Assembly (NCBI GenBank): GCA_015143295.1 | Contig: CM026561.1 | Coordinates: 44,954,875-45,018,874, forward strand | Direction: 5' to 3' | Length of the DNA stretch: 64,000 nucleotides | From: Tetracentron sinense | Lineage: Eukaryota; Streptophyta; Magnoliopsida; Trochodendrales; Trochodendraceae | Program-made: the position numbers and the translations under genes | Shown here: piece by piece, positions 1 through 12,148 of the stretch | Position numbering within the stretch: the stretch's first letter is position 1 | Layout of the letters: each line of letters begins with the position of its first letter | The notes under the pieces: model-generated | Database searches by the model: none | Told to the model about the DNA's origin: nothing | The model's input: only the letters and a program-made list of their open reading frames with translations

Positions 1-609
1 CCCTCCCTTAGATTACACTAATTACAATTATGGTTTTTTATAAATTGCATAAATGACCATATTACCCCTAAATGAGTGTTGCAAGTATTAACCTAATTAT
101 ATTTTATAAATTAAATATTATTTAACTATTCTTAGTATTGATTTTTATTATACACACGATAAAAAATTCAATAAAATCTTAATACAATGTTTTTTAATTT
201 TAACTATTTTTAGTATTGATTTAACTATTCTTAATATTGATTTTGATTATATTTGAGTTAATTGTTATGCTTGATTGAAAAATGAATGCAACTTTTTATG
301 TAAATTACATCAATATTAGTGAATCATACATTGTCATCAATATCAGCGCACGTCTTTAGCTCCCTTCTCATTGCATCCCTTATATACATTGTTGTTTTTT
401 CAAATTTTTTTATTCTCAGATGTGTATTAATATTTATTTTAACATTTCTTGAAGTTTCATTGAAAAATTCTATGTTTCTCATTATTTTTTTCGATTTTTT
501 CCTCCACGTGCGATATTGTTCCCGCTATATCGATATATCTTACGAAATATCCTCGATATATCTTTTTTCCACAGCTTGAAATGACATGCAATATCGAAAT
601 TTTGAACCT
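1..609. repeat. Right part of a TATCG-rich non-autonomous DNA element
   Basis: Positions about 250-609 align by eye with 2430-2766: both share the 'tatgcttgattga' block, a 'cccttctcattacatc' block, a 'tgaagtttca' block and a TATCG-rich end finishing in a GAACnTTG terminus. The right end read on the minus strand (CAAGGTTCAAAATTTCGATA) resembles the terminus of the 992-2766 element. The left end lies outside the window or is not recognisable, so no TSD can be tested. The first 250 bases are AT-rich with nothing else recognisable. No coding capacity is seen. Confidence 0.45.
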
Positions 610-639
610 TGAAGAGACTCTGAGTCTTAATGAACTGAA

Positions 640-991
640 CCAATTCCTAATAAGCAAATAATGGGAACACAAATTTCCAAGTGTGTATCTCGTACAAACC
701 AACTTCTAATGTTGGACTCAACCGAGGTAAGGAGTGAGTCCAGACATTTCAAGTTTGAAAACATGTGATTGGAAAATCGTGATTTCCTTAAGGTCGTGGA
801 GGAAGTTCGGAATCACTCCACCTTCGGGGATCTGCTAGTACCAAGTTTGGCCTGAAATTGAAAACCCTAAAGGGAGAGGCTTAACATTGAATAGAGGTCG
901 TTGGTAATCTTTTAGAGAACAAGAGAATGATCCTAGAGGGTATTGAAAGTTTTGATTCAAGGAAGAAGCCCAACCATCTGTGTCTGACTCA
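640..991 (+). pseudogene. L1-type LINE ORF2 fragment (end of endonuclease and linker)
   Basis: Conceptual translation on the plus strand, with stops and frame changes, gives the block typical of plant L1 ORF2 between the endonuclease and reverse transcriptase domains: an FKFENM-type motif near 750, then a GDLLENK-like stretch and an 'ILEGIESFDSR' stretch just before 991. The same degenerate LINE resumes at 2767 after a non-autonomous DNA element. No intact frame survives. Assignment rests on recognising the motif order; the exact 5' limit is uncertain. Confidence 0.5.
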
Positions 992-2766
992 GTGGTTCTA
1001 AATGTCGCCGATATACCGACTATATTGCATTGATATGTCGATATCACAAGCCATCGACACATCTACACAATGTAGTATATTTTTTTCCCAATATCGGTGA
1101 TAAATCATCGATAGTGATATATCATCGATATTGCACGATATATGGAGAAACACTATATTTTCAAAAGAAACTTCACTATTTACAGCTTATTTACATAAAA
1201 TATCATTTAAGTAATTCTTTTAATTTTCTTTCATTTAGTTAAGATATTTATATGTAAATAAGGTTATACTCATTTGAATTCAATAAAAATTATCCTAAAT
1301 CCAAATTCCTGAAGAATAAAATGATAACTCTCCAGTTCATGAACAAAATCCACTTTTTAGGAATTAGGTCAAAATTTCAACTTTCAAATGTTGAAGTATT
1401 TCTCAAATCTTAAAATTTTCATTAATTCTACTATATCAAAACATTAGTAATACCCAAAAGTCTGCCAAAAAAGTCTTCTTTAAGTCTTCAAAAATATTTT
1501 CGTCCACTGGGTCAAAAAGCCAACTAATAATTCGACAAAAAAAAGACTTACATTCAAGCTTTACAATTATTTACTAAGCATATGAAGGATACCCTCCATA
1601 TAAATTCATTAAAACTACTCCCAAATTTAAACCAAATTTTTATTTCAATGTTAAAATTTGATTTTTAGTTGTCCAAACCAATGTTTTAAAGCCTGAAAAC
1701 TTGACTCGGAAACTTGCCGAGTATAGTCAACTTGGAAACTCGGGCAAAACTTGTCCGAGTAATGACACCTAAAACTCGGACATATATAATATTTTTCTAA
1801 TACTATATATATGGTATAAATTCAAAATTAATGATAAATCGTGCTTAAAATGAGATATATAATTCAATATATACTAAGCACCCCCCCCTTTTGTTTTATA
1901 TTATACTTAAGAGTGGGTGGGGTGTGTTAAAAAAAAAAAAAAACATAATTTAGTCAATCGGGTAATGCAGTTTACTCGATTTTTTGTTTGTAAAAAAAAT
2001 TGCAAAAACTCGGGCAAGTCAGGGTGAGTTACTCAATTTTCAATGTCAAAACCGAGTTTTGCTTCAAACTCAACTCGAAACCTGGCCGAGTCAAGTCGAC
2101 TCGGCTGAGTTTCAAGTCGACTCGCCGAATTTTAATACTATGGTCCAAGCCAAATTTCAACTTCCAAAGCTTTTCTGAATCTTAAGGGCTCATGGTGACA
2201 ATTATACCTCAACACCCACAGTATCCACTGATGGGAGTATTGCTACATCTTGAATAGTTTGACCAAATGACTACCAGCGTTATATACAAGAGTATATATC
2301 ATGATACTATCATCAGCCTAGTCAAGACAAAGATGACTTCAAGCCTCCGTGTTACTTTATGTGGCTATGATAGTAGTTCTTGCCTTCTTAGGGTGCGTTG
2401 GATCATGGATGTATTAGGTATGAAACTCTGATTGCATATTTTTATTATTATGACTTATGCTTGATTGAGGGATGAACGAAACAAGTTATGTTATGCAAGT
2501 TATAACAATAGTAGTCAATCATGCATTATCGTCACTCGTCACCGCACTTCTTTACCCCCTTCTCATTACATCTCTTTGTTTTTAAATATAAAAAATATTA
2601 TCAAATAGGTATTAACATCTATTTTAACATATCCTGAAGTTTCACTGCAAATTTCCATTTTTTTTCTCGACATGCGATAAAATCCCCGCGAAACGATATA
2701 TCCCTGATATATCTTTTTCTCATCAATGCAACATGTCTTGCGATATCGACATTTAGAACATTGCCA
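992..2766. mobile_element. Non-autonomous TIR element of the TATCG type, splitting a LINE
   Basis: The left end (CAGTGGTTCTAAATGTCG then CGATATACCGA) and the reverse complement of the right end (CAATGTTCTAAATGTCGATA) form imperfect terminal inverted repeats. Both ends are followed by clusters of CGATAT/TATCG words, for example at 1015-1145 and 2690-2755. LINE sequence lies on both sides, so this is an insertion. I do not find a clean TSD, so the exact borders are uncertain. It contains a further nested element at 1679-2142. The right third is related to the repeat at 250-609 and the termini to the element at 10018-11153. No transposase is encoded. Confidence 0.5.
1671..2150. mobile_element. 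Non-autonomous hAT-like element with ACTCGG subterminal clusters
   Basis: The element proper is 1679-2142 (464 bp). It starts CAATGTTTTAAAGCC and its right end read in reverse is CATAGTATTAAAATTCGG. It is flanked by near-identical 8-bp direct repeats, GTCCAAAC at 1671-1678 and GTCCAAGC at 2143-2150 (7 of 8), as expected for hAT insertion. The ends are packed with GACTCGG/CCGAGT words (1702-1790 and 2010-2130). No protein is encoded. The short frames at about 1984-2185 only reflect the repeated ACTCG words. Confidence 0.6.
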
Positions 2767-3830
2767 ACACTAGGGGTCGTGATTGTGAAAAAAGGAATTT
2801 CAACATCTTTGGAAATGTGAAAAGATTAATTGCAAGTAAAAATCTAGAGTTTGCATGGCTCAAGGAAAGGAACCACCATACATGTTTTTCAAATAATGTC
2901 ACCAATTTCAGGAGAAAATCAAACCACATCTTAAGATTAAAGGTAGGAAACTTTTGGAAGGAAAATGATAAGGATATTACGGAAGCTTCAATGGCCTTCT
3001 ACGAGTAGTTGAATAATGAAGGTCATTAGTATAGCCCAAATTGGATGGCATATTGTTTGATACCCTGTTAGAAGCTCAAAGATTCTTTGGAGAGGCCCCT
3101 TTTGAAGAAGAAATCATGTCAATGCTTAGGGGAATGGTGAGTGAAAAAAATCTTGGCTAAATGATTTTTCAACTAAATTTTGTATGAAATGTTGCTGCAT
3201 CATTGGCTCAGATTTGGTGAAGGTTTTCTAGGAATATTTTTAGCTTAGGTAAATTTGATTGTATTTTAAAAAGTACTTTTGTTTCCCCCATCCCCACAGT
3301 TGTTGGAGCCCATTAAAGACTTTAGACTAATAATTTTGGTTGGAGCATCTACAAAATTATGTCGAAGGTCTTAGCATCTAGACCAAACACTCAAGTTGGG
3401 CATAGGCTCCATTATCTCTCCTCCACAAGGTGCCTTTGTTGGCAACAGGAAGATCTTACGAGATTTTTATAGCAAATGAATGCATTAATGATAGAATTAA
3501 GAAAGGAGATCCAAGCATTCTGTGTGAGATTGACATAGAAAAATGAATATGATCATTATGTTGTAAATTTCTTGATTATATCTTGGACATAATGGGTTTT
3601 GGAGTCAAAAGGTGACTTGGATAAGGAGTTGATTCACAACGGTTAACTTTTGTCTTCATTAATAGTACCTCCTTAAAATATTTCAGTAGCACAAGAGGGT
3701 TGCCCCAAGGGGACCCTCTCTCCTCTTTCTGCTGGTTATTGAGGCTCTCATTAGGATGCTTAGTAGAGCTTCGGAATCGGTCTGGGGAGGTTTTTTCATC
3801 AGGAAAGAATGACCTCAGATAGCAATAGCC
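2767..3830 (+). pseudogene. L1-type LINE reverse transcriptase pseudogene
   Basis: Broken plus-strand translation matches the order of a plant L1 ORF2. A WLKE-type motif followed by an 'RRKSNHILRLKVG' stretch lies at 2860-2950, a KDFR(P)I-type block at about 3315-3350, the 'PPQGAFVGNR'-type block near 3420-3450, a 'NECI(D)DRIKKGDPSILCEIDIEK' region at 3478-3545, and the RT core motif GLPQGDPLS at about 3699-3725. Stops and frameshifts occur throughout, so it is an old dead copy. It is the continuation of the fragment at 640-991. Confidence 0.7.
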
Positions 3831-4578
3831 GATAAGTCCAATTCCAATCTCTCTACCAGCTCCCTTAGAGTTCTAGTCGACGATAATTGAACACTATAAG
3901 CGCCCCTCACATGATGAACATTTGAGTCGGCCAAAAATATTTTTCAAGTGATTGTTTCTTTTATTGGCCTTGGTCCACTTGGTGATTGCTCGTTCATGGC
4001 TAGGTGATTACTATTTTAGTTGGTTTGTTCCAATATGTAGATTATTTTGGAACATTAAAACAATGGGGCATGATCTCATGAGTTGACTTACAACATATTC
4101 AGATTTTTATTTTTCAATAGATATTGTCCAAGGAGTTTTTTTTTTTTTTTTTGATTGGTGAAGAAAGATGTTGGACAATACAATCGACTATGGTATCTAA
4201 GTCCCTCAAATTGACTTATAAGATCAATCTCCCAATAAAGTGCCTTATCACAATTCACAACTGCTTGGGGTTGTCAGTCAGCAACAACTAACAAGAATCT
4301 TGTCTGGCCATTTCAGTCTATCAAAATTATATTTTCCAGTTACTGATTTTTTTTTAAGAAAAGCATATTTTATCAAATGTTTTCTCAATATCTCCATCTA
4401 CAACCTTTTCGGCCTTCCCCACAATGTCTTGGAGGCTTAACTTGCACAAACTTGCTGCTCTCTAACATCATCATTAGTCTTCATTACACGTTTGTAAACC
4501 ATCTCAATCATGCTCCCTTATTTATCACATACTGAAGCTCCTCCTAGATTCTTTCAGATGCTCTCCAGTTTTTGTCTT
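3831..4578. other. Unassigned sequence between LINE remnant and copia element
   Basis: About 750 bases without a recognisable gene or clear terminal repeats. It contains a T-homopolymer run near 4138-4152. It may be further LINE or other decayed TE sequence, but I see no motif that shows this. Confidence 0.3.
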
Positions 4579-4583
4579 ATCTA

Positions 4584-4845
4584 AGTTGGTTTAGTTTGTG
4601 AGGTTATTAGGGTTAGAAGTTAGGGTTTGAGAGAGTGAGGAAGAAGAATAAGGAGAATGAGATTAGGTTTAGGGAAAAAATAGTGAGAGATTAATGATCT
4701 CTCTCACACACTTTATTATTTATATTTCACTAATGGTCTACTATTAGTATATAAGTATTAATAGTAGACTCACAATACAATATATATAAAAGATAACATA
4801 AAGACAAGACCCATAGGAATAAAGCCCATAAAGCCTTATTCAACA
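4584..4845 (-). repeat. Copia 3' LTR
   Basis: Direct repeat of 12149-12410. Read on the minus strand it starts TGTTGAATAAGG and ends ACCAACT, so its termini are TG..CT rather than TG..CA. Outer flank ATCTA matches that of the other LTR. It carries a plant telobox-like CCCTAAC/CTAACCCTAA region and a block of CT-rich sequence. The minus-strand sequence just before it, at 4846-4860, is a degraded purine-rich tract in the position of the polypurine tract. Confidence 0.9.
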
Positions 4846-4875
4846 CTCGTCTTCAAGTTGATGAGCAGATATCAC

Positions 4876-6481
4876 TCATGCCCAACTTGCCGACAATATT
4901 TCGAAACCGATACTATCAAGACACTTAGTCAACACATCAGTCAGTTGATCTTCTAACTTCACAAACGGGGTGCAAATACACCCCGCATTCAACTTCTCCT
5001 TAATGAAATGACGATCTACCTCAATATGCTTAGTTCTGTCATGCTGCACCGGATTATGAGCAATACTAATGGCAGCTTTATTATCACAATATAAGCTCAT
5101 GGGGCCTTCAGTAGGAAAACCAATCTCACTGAAGAATAATCGGAGCCAATAAAGTTCACATACATCGTGTGTCATGGCTCTAAACTCTGCCTCTGCACTA
5201 GATTTAGCAACTACATTTTGCTTCTTACTTCTCCATATGACAAGGTTACCTCTAACCATGGTGCAATACCCGGAAGTAGAGCGTCTATCAGAAACCGAGT
5301 CAACCCAATTTCCATCAGTGTAGTCTTCAACCTTTAAGTTCCCATTACAGGTATACAACAAACTCTTCCCAGGAGATGAATTTAAGTAGTGGAGGATCCG
5401 ATTCACTGCCTTCGGGTGGCCAATAGTTGGTGAATGCATGAATTGGCTTACTACACTGACAGCATAAGCAATGTATGGCCTGATAAGGAACAAATAAACA
5501 AGTCTGCCAACAAGTCTTTGGTACCTTCTAGCATCTGGCAAATGTTCCCCACTAGCTTCACTGAGTTTATGAATAGGGTCTATAGGTGTATCACATGACT
5601 TACAACTCATCATGTCTGTCTCCTCCAGTAGGTCAAGTACATACTTGTGCTGAGAGACAAATATGCCCTTTTTAGATCTGGCAACTTCAATTCCAAGGAA
5701 ATACTTTAAAAGACCCAGATTTTTTATCTCAAATTCCTTTGCTAACTTGTCCTTCAAATATTTTATCTCATCAAATTCATCACCTGGTACAACAATGTCA
5801 TCCACATAAACAATCAAGACAATCACTTTCTGGCACGACCGCTTAAAGAACAATGTGTGGTCTGTTTGACTTTGTCTGTAACCATTCTTCACCATAGCAT
5901 TAAACGCTCAAACCATGCTCTGGGGGACAGCTTTAGTCCATACAGAGCCTTCCCTTCCTTTCATCTTCTAACCCAAGAGGAGGTACCGTATACACTTCTG
6001 CCTCTAAATCACTGTGAAGAAATGCATTCTTCACATCAAGCTGAAACAAAGGTCAATCCTGATTAACTACAAAAGAAATAAGGACTCTCACTGAGTTCAT
6101 TTTTACAACTGAAACATAGTCTATGTCGTACATCTAAGTATACCCCTTTGCAACCAAGCGAGCTTTGTATCTCTCAACTAAGTCATCGGAGCGATATTTT
6201 ACTTTAAACACCGACCTACATCCAACCGGCCTCTTCCCTCTTGGTAGGTTGATTATATCTCAGACACTATTTTTTCGAGTGCACACATCTCTTCTTCCAT
6301 AGCCTGTTTCCATTCTGGTTGAGACAGTGCATCTACTAAACTGTGAGGGACAAACACAGAAGATAAAGTCAAGGCAAACGAACGATACGAAGAAGACAAG
6401 GCATGGTAATATACAATATTAGAGATAGTATGTTGAGTACATGCTACCTGGATCAATGTCAGGACTAGAATGAACAATAAT
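4876..6481 (-). pseudogene. Copia reverse transcriptase and RNase H (broken)
   Basis: An open stretch of 339 codons from 5895 down to 4876 covers the second half of the RT and the whole RNase H. Visible are the catalytic YVDD box near its start, a 'FEIKNLG' block with 'YFLGIEVARS', and RNase H motifs 'DGNWVDSVSDRRSTSGYC', 'SSAEAEFRAM', 'LYCDNKAAI' and 'HDRTKHIEVDRHFI'. The RNase H aspartate lies in a YTDGNW context where the family usually has DADW. Upstream (5896-6481) the first part of the RT continues with frame changes and stops until the inserted DNA element at 6490. Not functional. Confidence 0.85.
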
Positions 6482-6489
6482 GTTACCTG

Positions 6490-7586
6490 CATAGTTGTCA
6501 AGGCGACCAGGCGACTTGAGGCGACATACCCCATGGACGCCTGAGTCGGTAGCCTGAGACGCCCAAGGCGTCGCCTGATGAACTTTTTGTTGCAAAAACC
6601 CCCTAATTTGAGATCTATGTATGAAGCCCTACATTCATATAATTTACACCATTGTCAAGATGCACTTTGATAGAACCATTGTTAGAAACAGTTCTAAGAA
6701 TAATAAAGGAGAACTTCAAGTGTTGGAAAAAAATGGAATAAAAATTAAGTCTACAATGCTACTAAAAGGGGGGGGAGAGAGGAATTGTGAAAGATAAAAA
6801 AATAGACAGCCCAACAGGAAAGAGAGAAAGGAGAGGGGAGAGGAGGGAGAACATAAGTTTGAATAAAAAGTAGAAAAATAACCCGACGGTTAAATGTGAC
6901 GCTGAACAGGGGAGAAAGAAAAGAGGGGGGGAGAGGGAGATGTAGTGTCGTACCTTTTACTCTCATTTCTTTCTTTTTCTCGATTATATTCAAGATAGGT
7001 AATAAAAATAATATTGATAAGTAAAATATATAAGTATAGAGCTTGCACTTATTTAAATTATAAAAGAATACTTTAAGTATGAGTTTATGAGAGTTTGGAG
7101 GGGGTAGAACGAATTTGGGGCATTTAAAGGCTCTTAATTTGTTATTGGGTCCTCTGAGTTACTTGTAAATTAACAACCATGGAAAAAAAGAAAACAAATA
7201 AGGACTAGTTGCCAGTTGGTCCACCCATAAACTGAGGGGGAGAGACCAATTGATCCACCTATTGAGAGAGAACAAGTTAACATGAGAGAAACATACTTGA
7301 TACCGTTCGTTTCTTCTATCTCCAAACTTTTTTTGTTGGATATACAAATCCTAACATATTATATTATAAAAGTCATGAGAAGTATGAAAAATAGTATATT
7401 TTTTTGTTTACCGAACTGTCATATTCAAATAAAATAAATTTTTATATCTTTAAACAATAATAATATTATATATATCAAATTTTTAATAATGACCACCTGA
7501 GGCGGCAAGTCGCCTGAGCCCAGAAGAGCGCCTAGTCGCCTAGGCGACCGCCTAAGGCGCTTGAGGCGTCGCCTTTAACAACTATG
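6490..7586. mobile_element. Non-autonomous hAT-like element, AGGCG type, copy 1
   Basis: 1097 bp flanked by perfect 8-bp TSDs GTTACCTG (6482-6489 and 7587-7594). Left terminus CATAGTTGTCAAGGCGAC; right terminus in reverse CATAGTTGTTAAAGGCGACG. Both ends are clusters of GGCGA/AGGCG words, with a perfect 12-bp palindrome TCGCCTAGGCGA near 7535-7550. It interrupts the copia pol frame. Short minus-strand frames (7159-7347 and 6751-6993) recur in copy 2 with different lengths and many changes, and look like shared non-coding sequence. No transposase. Confidence 0.85.
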
Positions 7587-8820
7587 GTTACCTGGATCAG
7601 AAAAGGTCCCTTAGTGGGGATTATGAGGTTCTTTCTGCCTTCTCTTGTATACCTGCAATTCTTTGACCATAGGTTCACACTCTCTTTGTCTCCAATTACT
7701 GTCAGAGGAGAAAATAGGAACAGGAAGAGAAGAAGATATCTCTCACTGATGCTCTTCCCCAAAAGAGATGTGGCAGAAAAATATGAAGTAGACTCAAAAA
7801 GGTGACATCCATAGATACGAAGGACCGACAAAGAGGATGATAGTATTTATACCCCTTCTGATGAGGAACATACCCAAGAAAGATACATCGAAAAGCCTTA
7901 AGATCAAGCTTTGTGAGAGCAGAACAAGCAATATGCACAAAGCAAATATATCCAAAAATCCGTGGGGCCACTGAAAACAAAGGAGTGGAAGGGGATAATA
8001 GGGAAACAGGAGATTGGAACTCCAAAATCCAGGAAGACATCCGATTGATTAAGAAAGCAGTAGTCAAAACGGCGTCAGACCAGAAAAGTTTAGGCACAAT
8101 AATAGCAAGCATAAGCGAGTGACACCAATTTGTTGAGGTGTGTCATCACAAGAAGTCTGATGAATGATACAATGAGAATCAAAAAATGTAGCCAAAATAG
8201 CAGACATATATATTGCCCTTCATTATGTATGAAAAGAAGGAAAAACAGTTTCAACTTCACCCTTAGATTTCAACATATACACCCCTATAGTATGAGAAAA
8301 ATCATCCACAAAAGTAACAAAATACTTAAAACCACACGATGAAGTAACAGGAGATGGTCCCCACACATCAGAATGCACGAGAGAAATGGTGAATTGCATT
8401 TATTACCACTATAAAGATATGAAGTTCGCCAATGTTTTGCAAATTCGCAAGTTTCACATTGAAAAGAAAAAAGCACACTAAAAACAAATAAATGCGAAAA
8501 CAAACGCCTAAGAAGGGAAATTGAGGGGTGGCCGAGACGTCTGTGTCACTGGTATAACTCCTCCGTACTACTAATACTTCGAACACCATGGGGTATCTGC
8601 TATATTGATGAAGCAATGTGAGGCAAAGGGTCGAGCAGATTCAATCTTCGCTCTTCATAGCCCGTACTAATCGCATTCTTCGATTCCAAGTCCTGAAACA
8701 CACAATAAGAATGAAAGAAAGTGACGCTACAGTTCAATGATTTGATAATATGGCCAACGGATAAAAGATTCAAAGTGAACTTAGGAACATGAAAAACTAA
8801 GGAAAGGGTCATAGAGGGTG
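7587..8820 (-). pseudogene. Copia integrase (broken)
   Basis: Minus-strand translation, shifting frame several times, shows an H..H GAG-prezone-type stretch near 8535-8560 (HRRLGHPS), a C..C motif near 8455, and the late-integrase block at 7800-8112 containing 'LINRMSSWIL', 'LKAFRCIFLGY' and 'HQKGYK'. That order (zinc-binding, core, then the FLGY..GYK module) is typical for copia integrase. The 3' side is cut by the element at 6490-7586. Inactive. Confidence 0.75.
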
Positions 8821-10017
8821 TAACATCAACACTCCCCTTCTCGTAATAGATGATAAAATATCATCCACAACTTTAACTTTGTGTCTACCAAAATCAATGA
8901 AGTAAGATTAAAAAAAGAAAGACATACCAATCATATGATCAGATCCTCCTGAATCAATGATCCAGGAGCGACTATGATCAGAAATAGATGCACTGAGAGC
9001 CGAGGCTGAGGTACCTGAGTAAGGGACTGAAGCGGCACTGGCGATACTCGGTGTCTCGAACTGGGACATAAAACAACGGAAGGCATCGATCTCATCTCAA
9101 GACAGGTGAGGGCTGTCAAATGGAGGGAAAGTAGTAGATAATGGGGTTGCGGATGTAACAAAGTTTGCACTCGAACCCCCCCCCCCCCAGGTCTTCTGTC
9201 CCTGTCTTCTCGTCCACCACCAGGACCCCATGAGGGTCGACAGCAATGTAAATTCCAACAAGTGTCTTTTGTATAACGTGTGTGCCCACACTGGTCACAT
9301 TTGAGTTTGTCTCGATCATTAGTAGAAGGTCTAGAAGATCCAAAACGACCACCTCTACCACGACCACCACTTTTGCCTCCCCACTAGAATGAGGAGACTA
9401 GTGAAGATCAAACAATAATGGGAGGGAGCATAGCACTCCGACGAAGCTCCTCACTAAGTATGCATAAACCTCATTAGGAGGTGGGACCGAATCTTTGTCA
9501 AGTATTTGAACTTTGACTTGTTTATAGTCCATATTCAGCCCTCCAAGTAGCTCAAACACCCGATTTTGTTCAACCAATTTTGTATAAGCAGCCGCATCCT
9601 CAAGGCACTTAGCCTGAAAAGTCTGATAGTGATCTAGCTTTTCCTAGAGATGGCGAAGAGTAGAGTAGTAGGTGTGAATAGACAAACCCCCCTACTTGAG
9701 TTGTGAGATACTCTGACACAATTCATAAACACAGGTTGTGCTATCTCAGAATAGGTCTGTGTTACGGCATCCCATATAGTTTTTGCGGAAGGAAGGAACA
9801 TGTAGGCACTACTGATGTCTGGTTGGATAGAGTGAAGAAATCATGACATTACAACAACATTATCAGCCTCCCATTTGGCGTAGGCTGGATCTGTAGACTT
9901 AGGAGTGGAGATAGTACCTTTTAAGTATCACATCTTCCTCTTGCCTTTAACAAACAACATCGCAGATTGAGACCAAGCAAGAAACTTTGTCTCATCTAAC
10001 TTTATTGTAATAATCTG
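8821..10017 (-). pseudogene. Copia gag C-terminal half and protease (broken)
   Basis: Minus-strand translation with stops. At 9240-9330 a CCHC zinc knuckle is recognisable across frames (C..CG.H..H....C). Near 8935-8970 the sequence encodes a 'GSDHMIG' block, the copia protease context. At 9560-10010 a UBN2-type gag stretch includes 'AYAKWEADN', 'TIWDAVTQTYS' and 'ELLGGLN'. A C homopolymer at 9177-9189 adds one of the frame breaks. Decayed copy. Confidence 0.7.
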
Positions 10018-11153
10018 CATGATTCAAAATATCGGTATCGGGTATCGTATCGATAACTCCGAAATAGGATACGTATCAACATATCGGACCGTATCGGATC
10101 GATACGGCGGCAAAAATAAGGATGCGCTAAGAAACGCTTGAATACCCACTTTCAATGCAAAGATAAGCTAAAAACAAACTAAATGAATGCCTTCAACTAT
10201 GTTTATAAACACATATATGAGAGTTGAGAATTTTATAAGTTAAAAAAGGCGTGCATGTTGATAAAAGGATATGAAAATACAAACATAGTCACTTAACTAA
10301 TTACAAGAAAAATAATTTAGATATTAAAACGTTACATTCAATGAGTTCAATAAAAATGTATCGAATTACAACCATAAATTTTAAGTTTAATGTAAGTCTT
10401 TTTATGTTGAACTGTTACACTGTTAGTTTGCTCTTTGACCATGTAGATGAAAATATTTTTAAGACTAAACTTTTTTTGCCAGCGGTATTGTTATTTATTG
10501 TCACTACCTCCCCGTGTTAGGATTGGGTAATTTGCGCGTCTGCTGCCTTCCTTGGATGTGGTAGCCGTTTCTCAGGCTCCCTCTCCAAAATCGAACCCCA
10601 ATTCTCCGTCACCCGTCACCACCATAGTAGGCCTCTATCCTACCATCGAAAGTTGATAGGGCAAAATTTTGAATGATGCGTCGCCAGCACAAGGGCTGTG
10701 TGATCCGTTACTATATCATTTAAAAGTTGAAATTTTGACCAAATCTCTAAAAGGTGCTAAAAATAGGATTTTATTCTTGAACTGGAAAGTTGACTTTTTA
10801 TTCTTCAGGAATTTGGATTTAGGATCATTTTTATTGAATTCAAATGAGGGGATAACCTTATTTACATATTAATTTCTTAAGTAAATAAAAATAAAATTAA
10901 TTTAAAACATTTACTTAAATAATATTTTATGTAAATAAGTTACTGTGTATCGGGTCTGTTGCCTGAATCCTAGTATAAACGGAAGGAAAAAAATTAACTA
11001 AAAAAAATTCCCCGTATCGGGCATATTGGACCTACATCAGTCCCGTATCGGCCCACTACGCTCCATACAAAGGAATTTTTTTTCCCGCGTACCAGTGTAT
11101 CAAGTAAATGCAAACAGGATACATATCGGCCCATATCGATATTTAAAATCATG
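10018..11153. mobile_element. Non-autonomous hAT-like element, TATCG type, inserted in copia gag
   Basis: 1136 bp. Left terminus CATGATTCAAAATATCGGTA; right terminus in reverse CATGATTTTAAATATCGATA. Flanking 8-mers are ATAATCTG (10010-10017) and GTAATCTG (11154-11161), 7 of 8 identical. Both ends are filled with TATCG/CGATA words (10028-10115 and 11015-11145). The gag frame is continuous across the insertion point (…NAQNLQ before, ITIKLDE after, both on the minus strand), confirming the borders. No transposase is encoded. Confidence 0.75.
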
Positions 11154-11365
11154 GTAATCTGGAGGTTTTGTGCATTACTAGCACTAACCCCAATACTCTC
11201 TCCACCCTGGACAGGGATACTAGAGGCCTGGCTAACCTCAAATTCATCTATCATGATGTCAAAAGGTTGTTTTACATAAATCAACACATACACCAGGAGA
11301 AAGGGTGACGATGGAAAGCCCCTCCCCGGCCGGAGAGCCTCCACGACAAGGTGAACGGCAATCAA
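11154..11365 (-). pseudogene. Copia gag N-terminal fragment
   Basis: A minus-strand frame from a Met at 11365 runs through 'DEFEVSQASSIPVQGG' and 'NAQNLQ' up to the inserted element at 11153, after which gag resumes at 10009. It is the amino end of the copia polyprotein. The leader between it and the primer-binding site (11366-12136) shows no coding motif. Confidence 0.6.
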
Positions 11366-12136
11366 TCATCAACTCTCGAGATTCATATTGATCAATCGAT
11401 CTTCGCGTCTTGCCAGTTCGCTAAGTAGACTCACTCTACCGAGGGGCAACAAAGGCTGGAACTATTCCTGGCAAAACAAAGGACCTACTTCTAACCCAAA
11501 GAGAGTACTAATCTTCAAAAAACAGCAACAAGCTAAGGTTCCACAACCCAAAACACACCCAAAAATATCTCCACAATAAGTAGAATAGTCAAAAACAGCA
11601 ACCCGACAACAACCTAACAGTGTTTGGGATTAATAGAAATCCATGGAATAACCCACACCAGCCATACACCAATTTTCAAATAACAAAAAAGAGCCCCACC
11701 AGTTTTTTTTTTTTAAATATATATTTAAAAAAAAGCAATTATGGGGGGTGAAAAATCTTCGTTGAGTATTCAATATTTCTCTGTTCTTCACGAAACTTGT
11801 TTCAATCCATCAATATTTATCATATGGATCAAACACAATAGGTTTGAGTCCTCACATAACTCCTAAATCAATCGCACAATCCAAAAAACCATTTCTTAAT
11901 TCTTTTTTCTAATCTTTTGACAAAAACTTTGAAAAAGTACATCTCCGGGTCTTAGAAAATTCTCAAAAATAACCACAATTCTTAGAAAATCAGAATCTAG
12001 CACATGGAATGATAATATAAAAAATTGACGCAATTCTAACAGTCCGTACGGCTGACGTCAACATGATGTCATGCTGATGTCTCAGCAGTCCTCTAAGCTC
12101 GTCCTGCTTAGTTGTACTCTCTAGGTCTTCCCTTTG

Positions 12137-12148
12137 GCTCTGATATCA
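12137..12148 (-). other. Primer-binding site (initiator Met tRNA type)
   Basis: The minus strand reads TGATATCAGAGC immediately inside the 5' LTR, one mismatch from the TGGTATCAGAGC complement of the initiator methionyl tRNA 3' end used by most plant copia elements. No spacer separates it from the LTR. Confidence 0.85.

Noticed and set aside
992..2766. A TSD for the large TATCG-type element
   Set aside because: GTCTGACT on the left and CCAACACT on the right share only 4 of 8 bases, so I do not claim it.
5857..6066. Plus-strand frame opposite the copia RT
   Set aside because: Antisense shadow of the pol region.
6751..7347. Coding genes inside the AGGCG element
   Set aside because: Low complexity, indel-rich between the two copies, no transposase motif; treated as non-coding.
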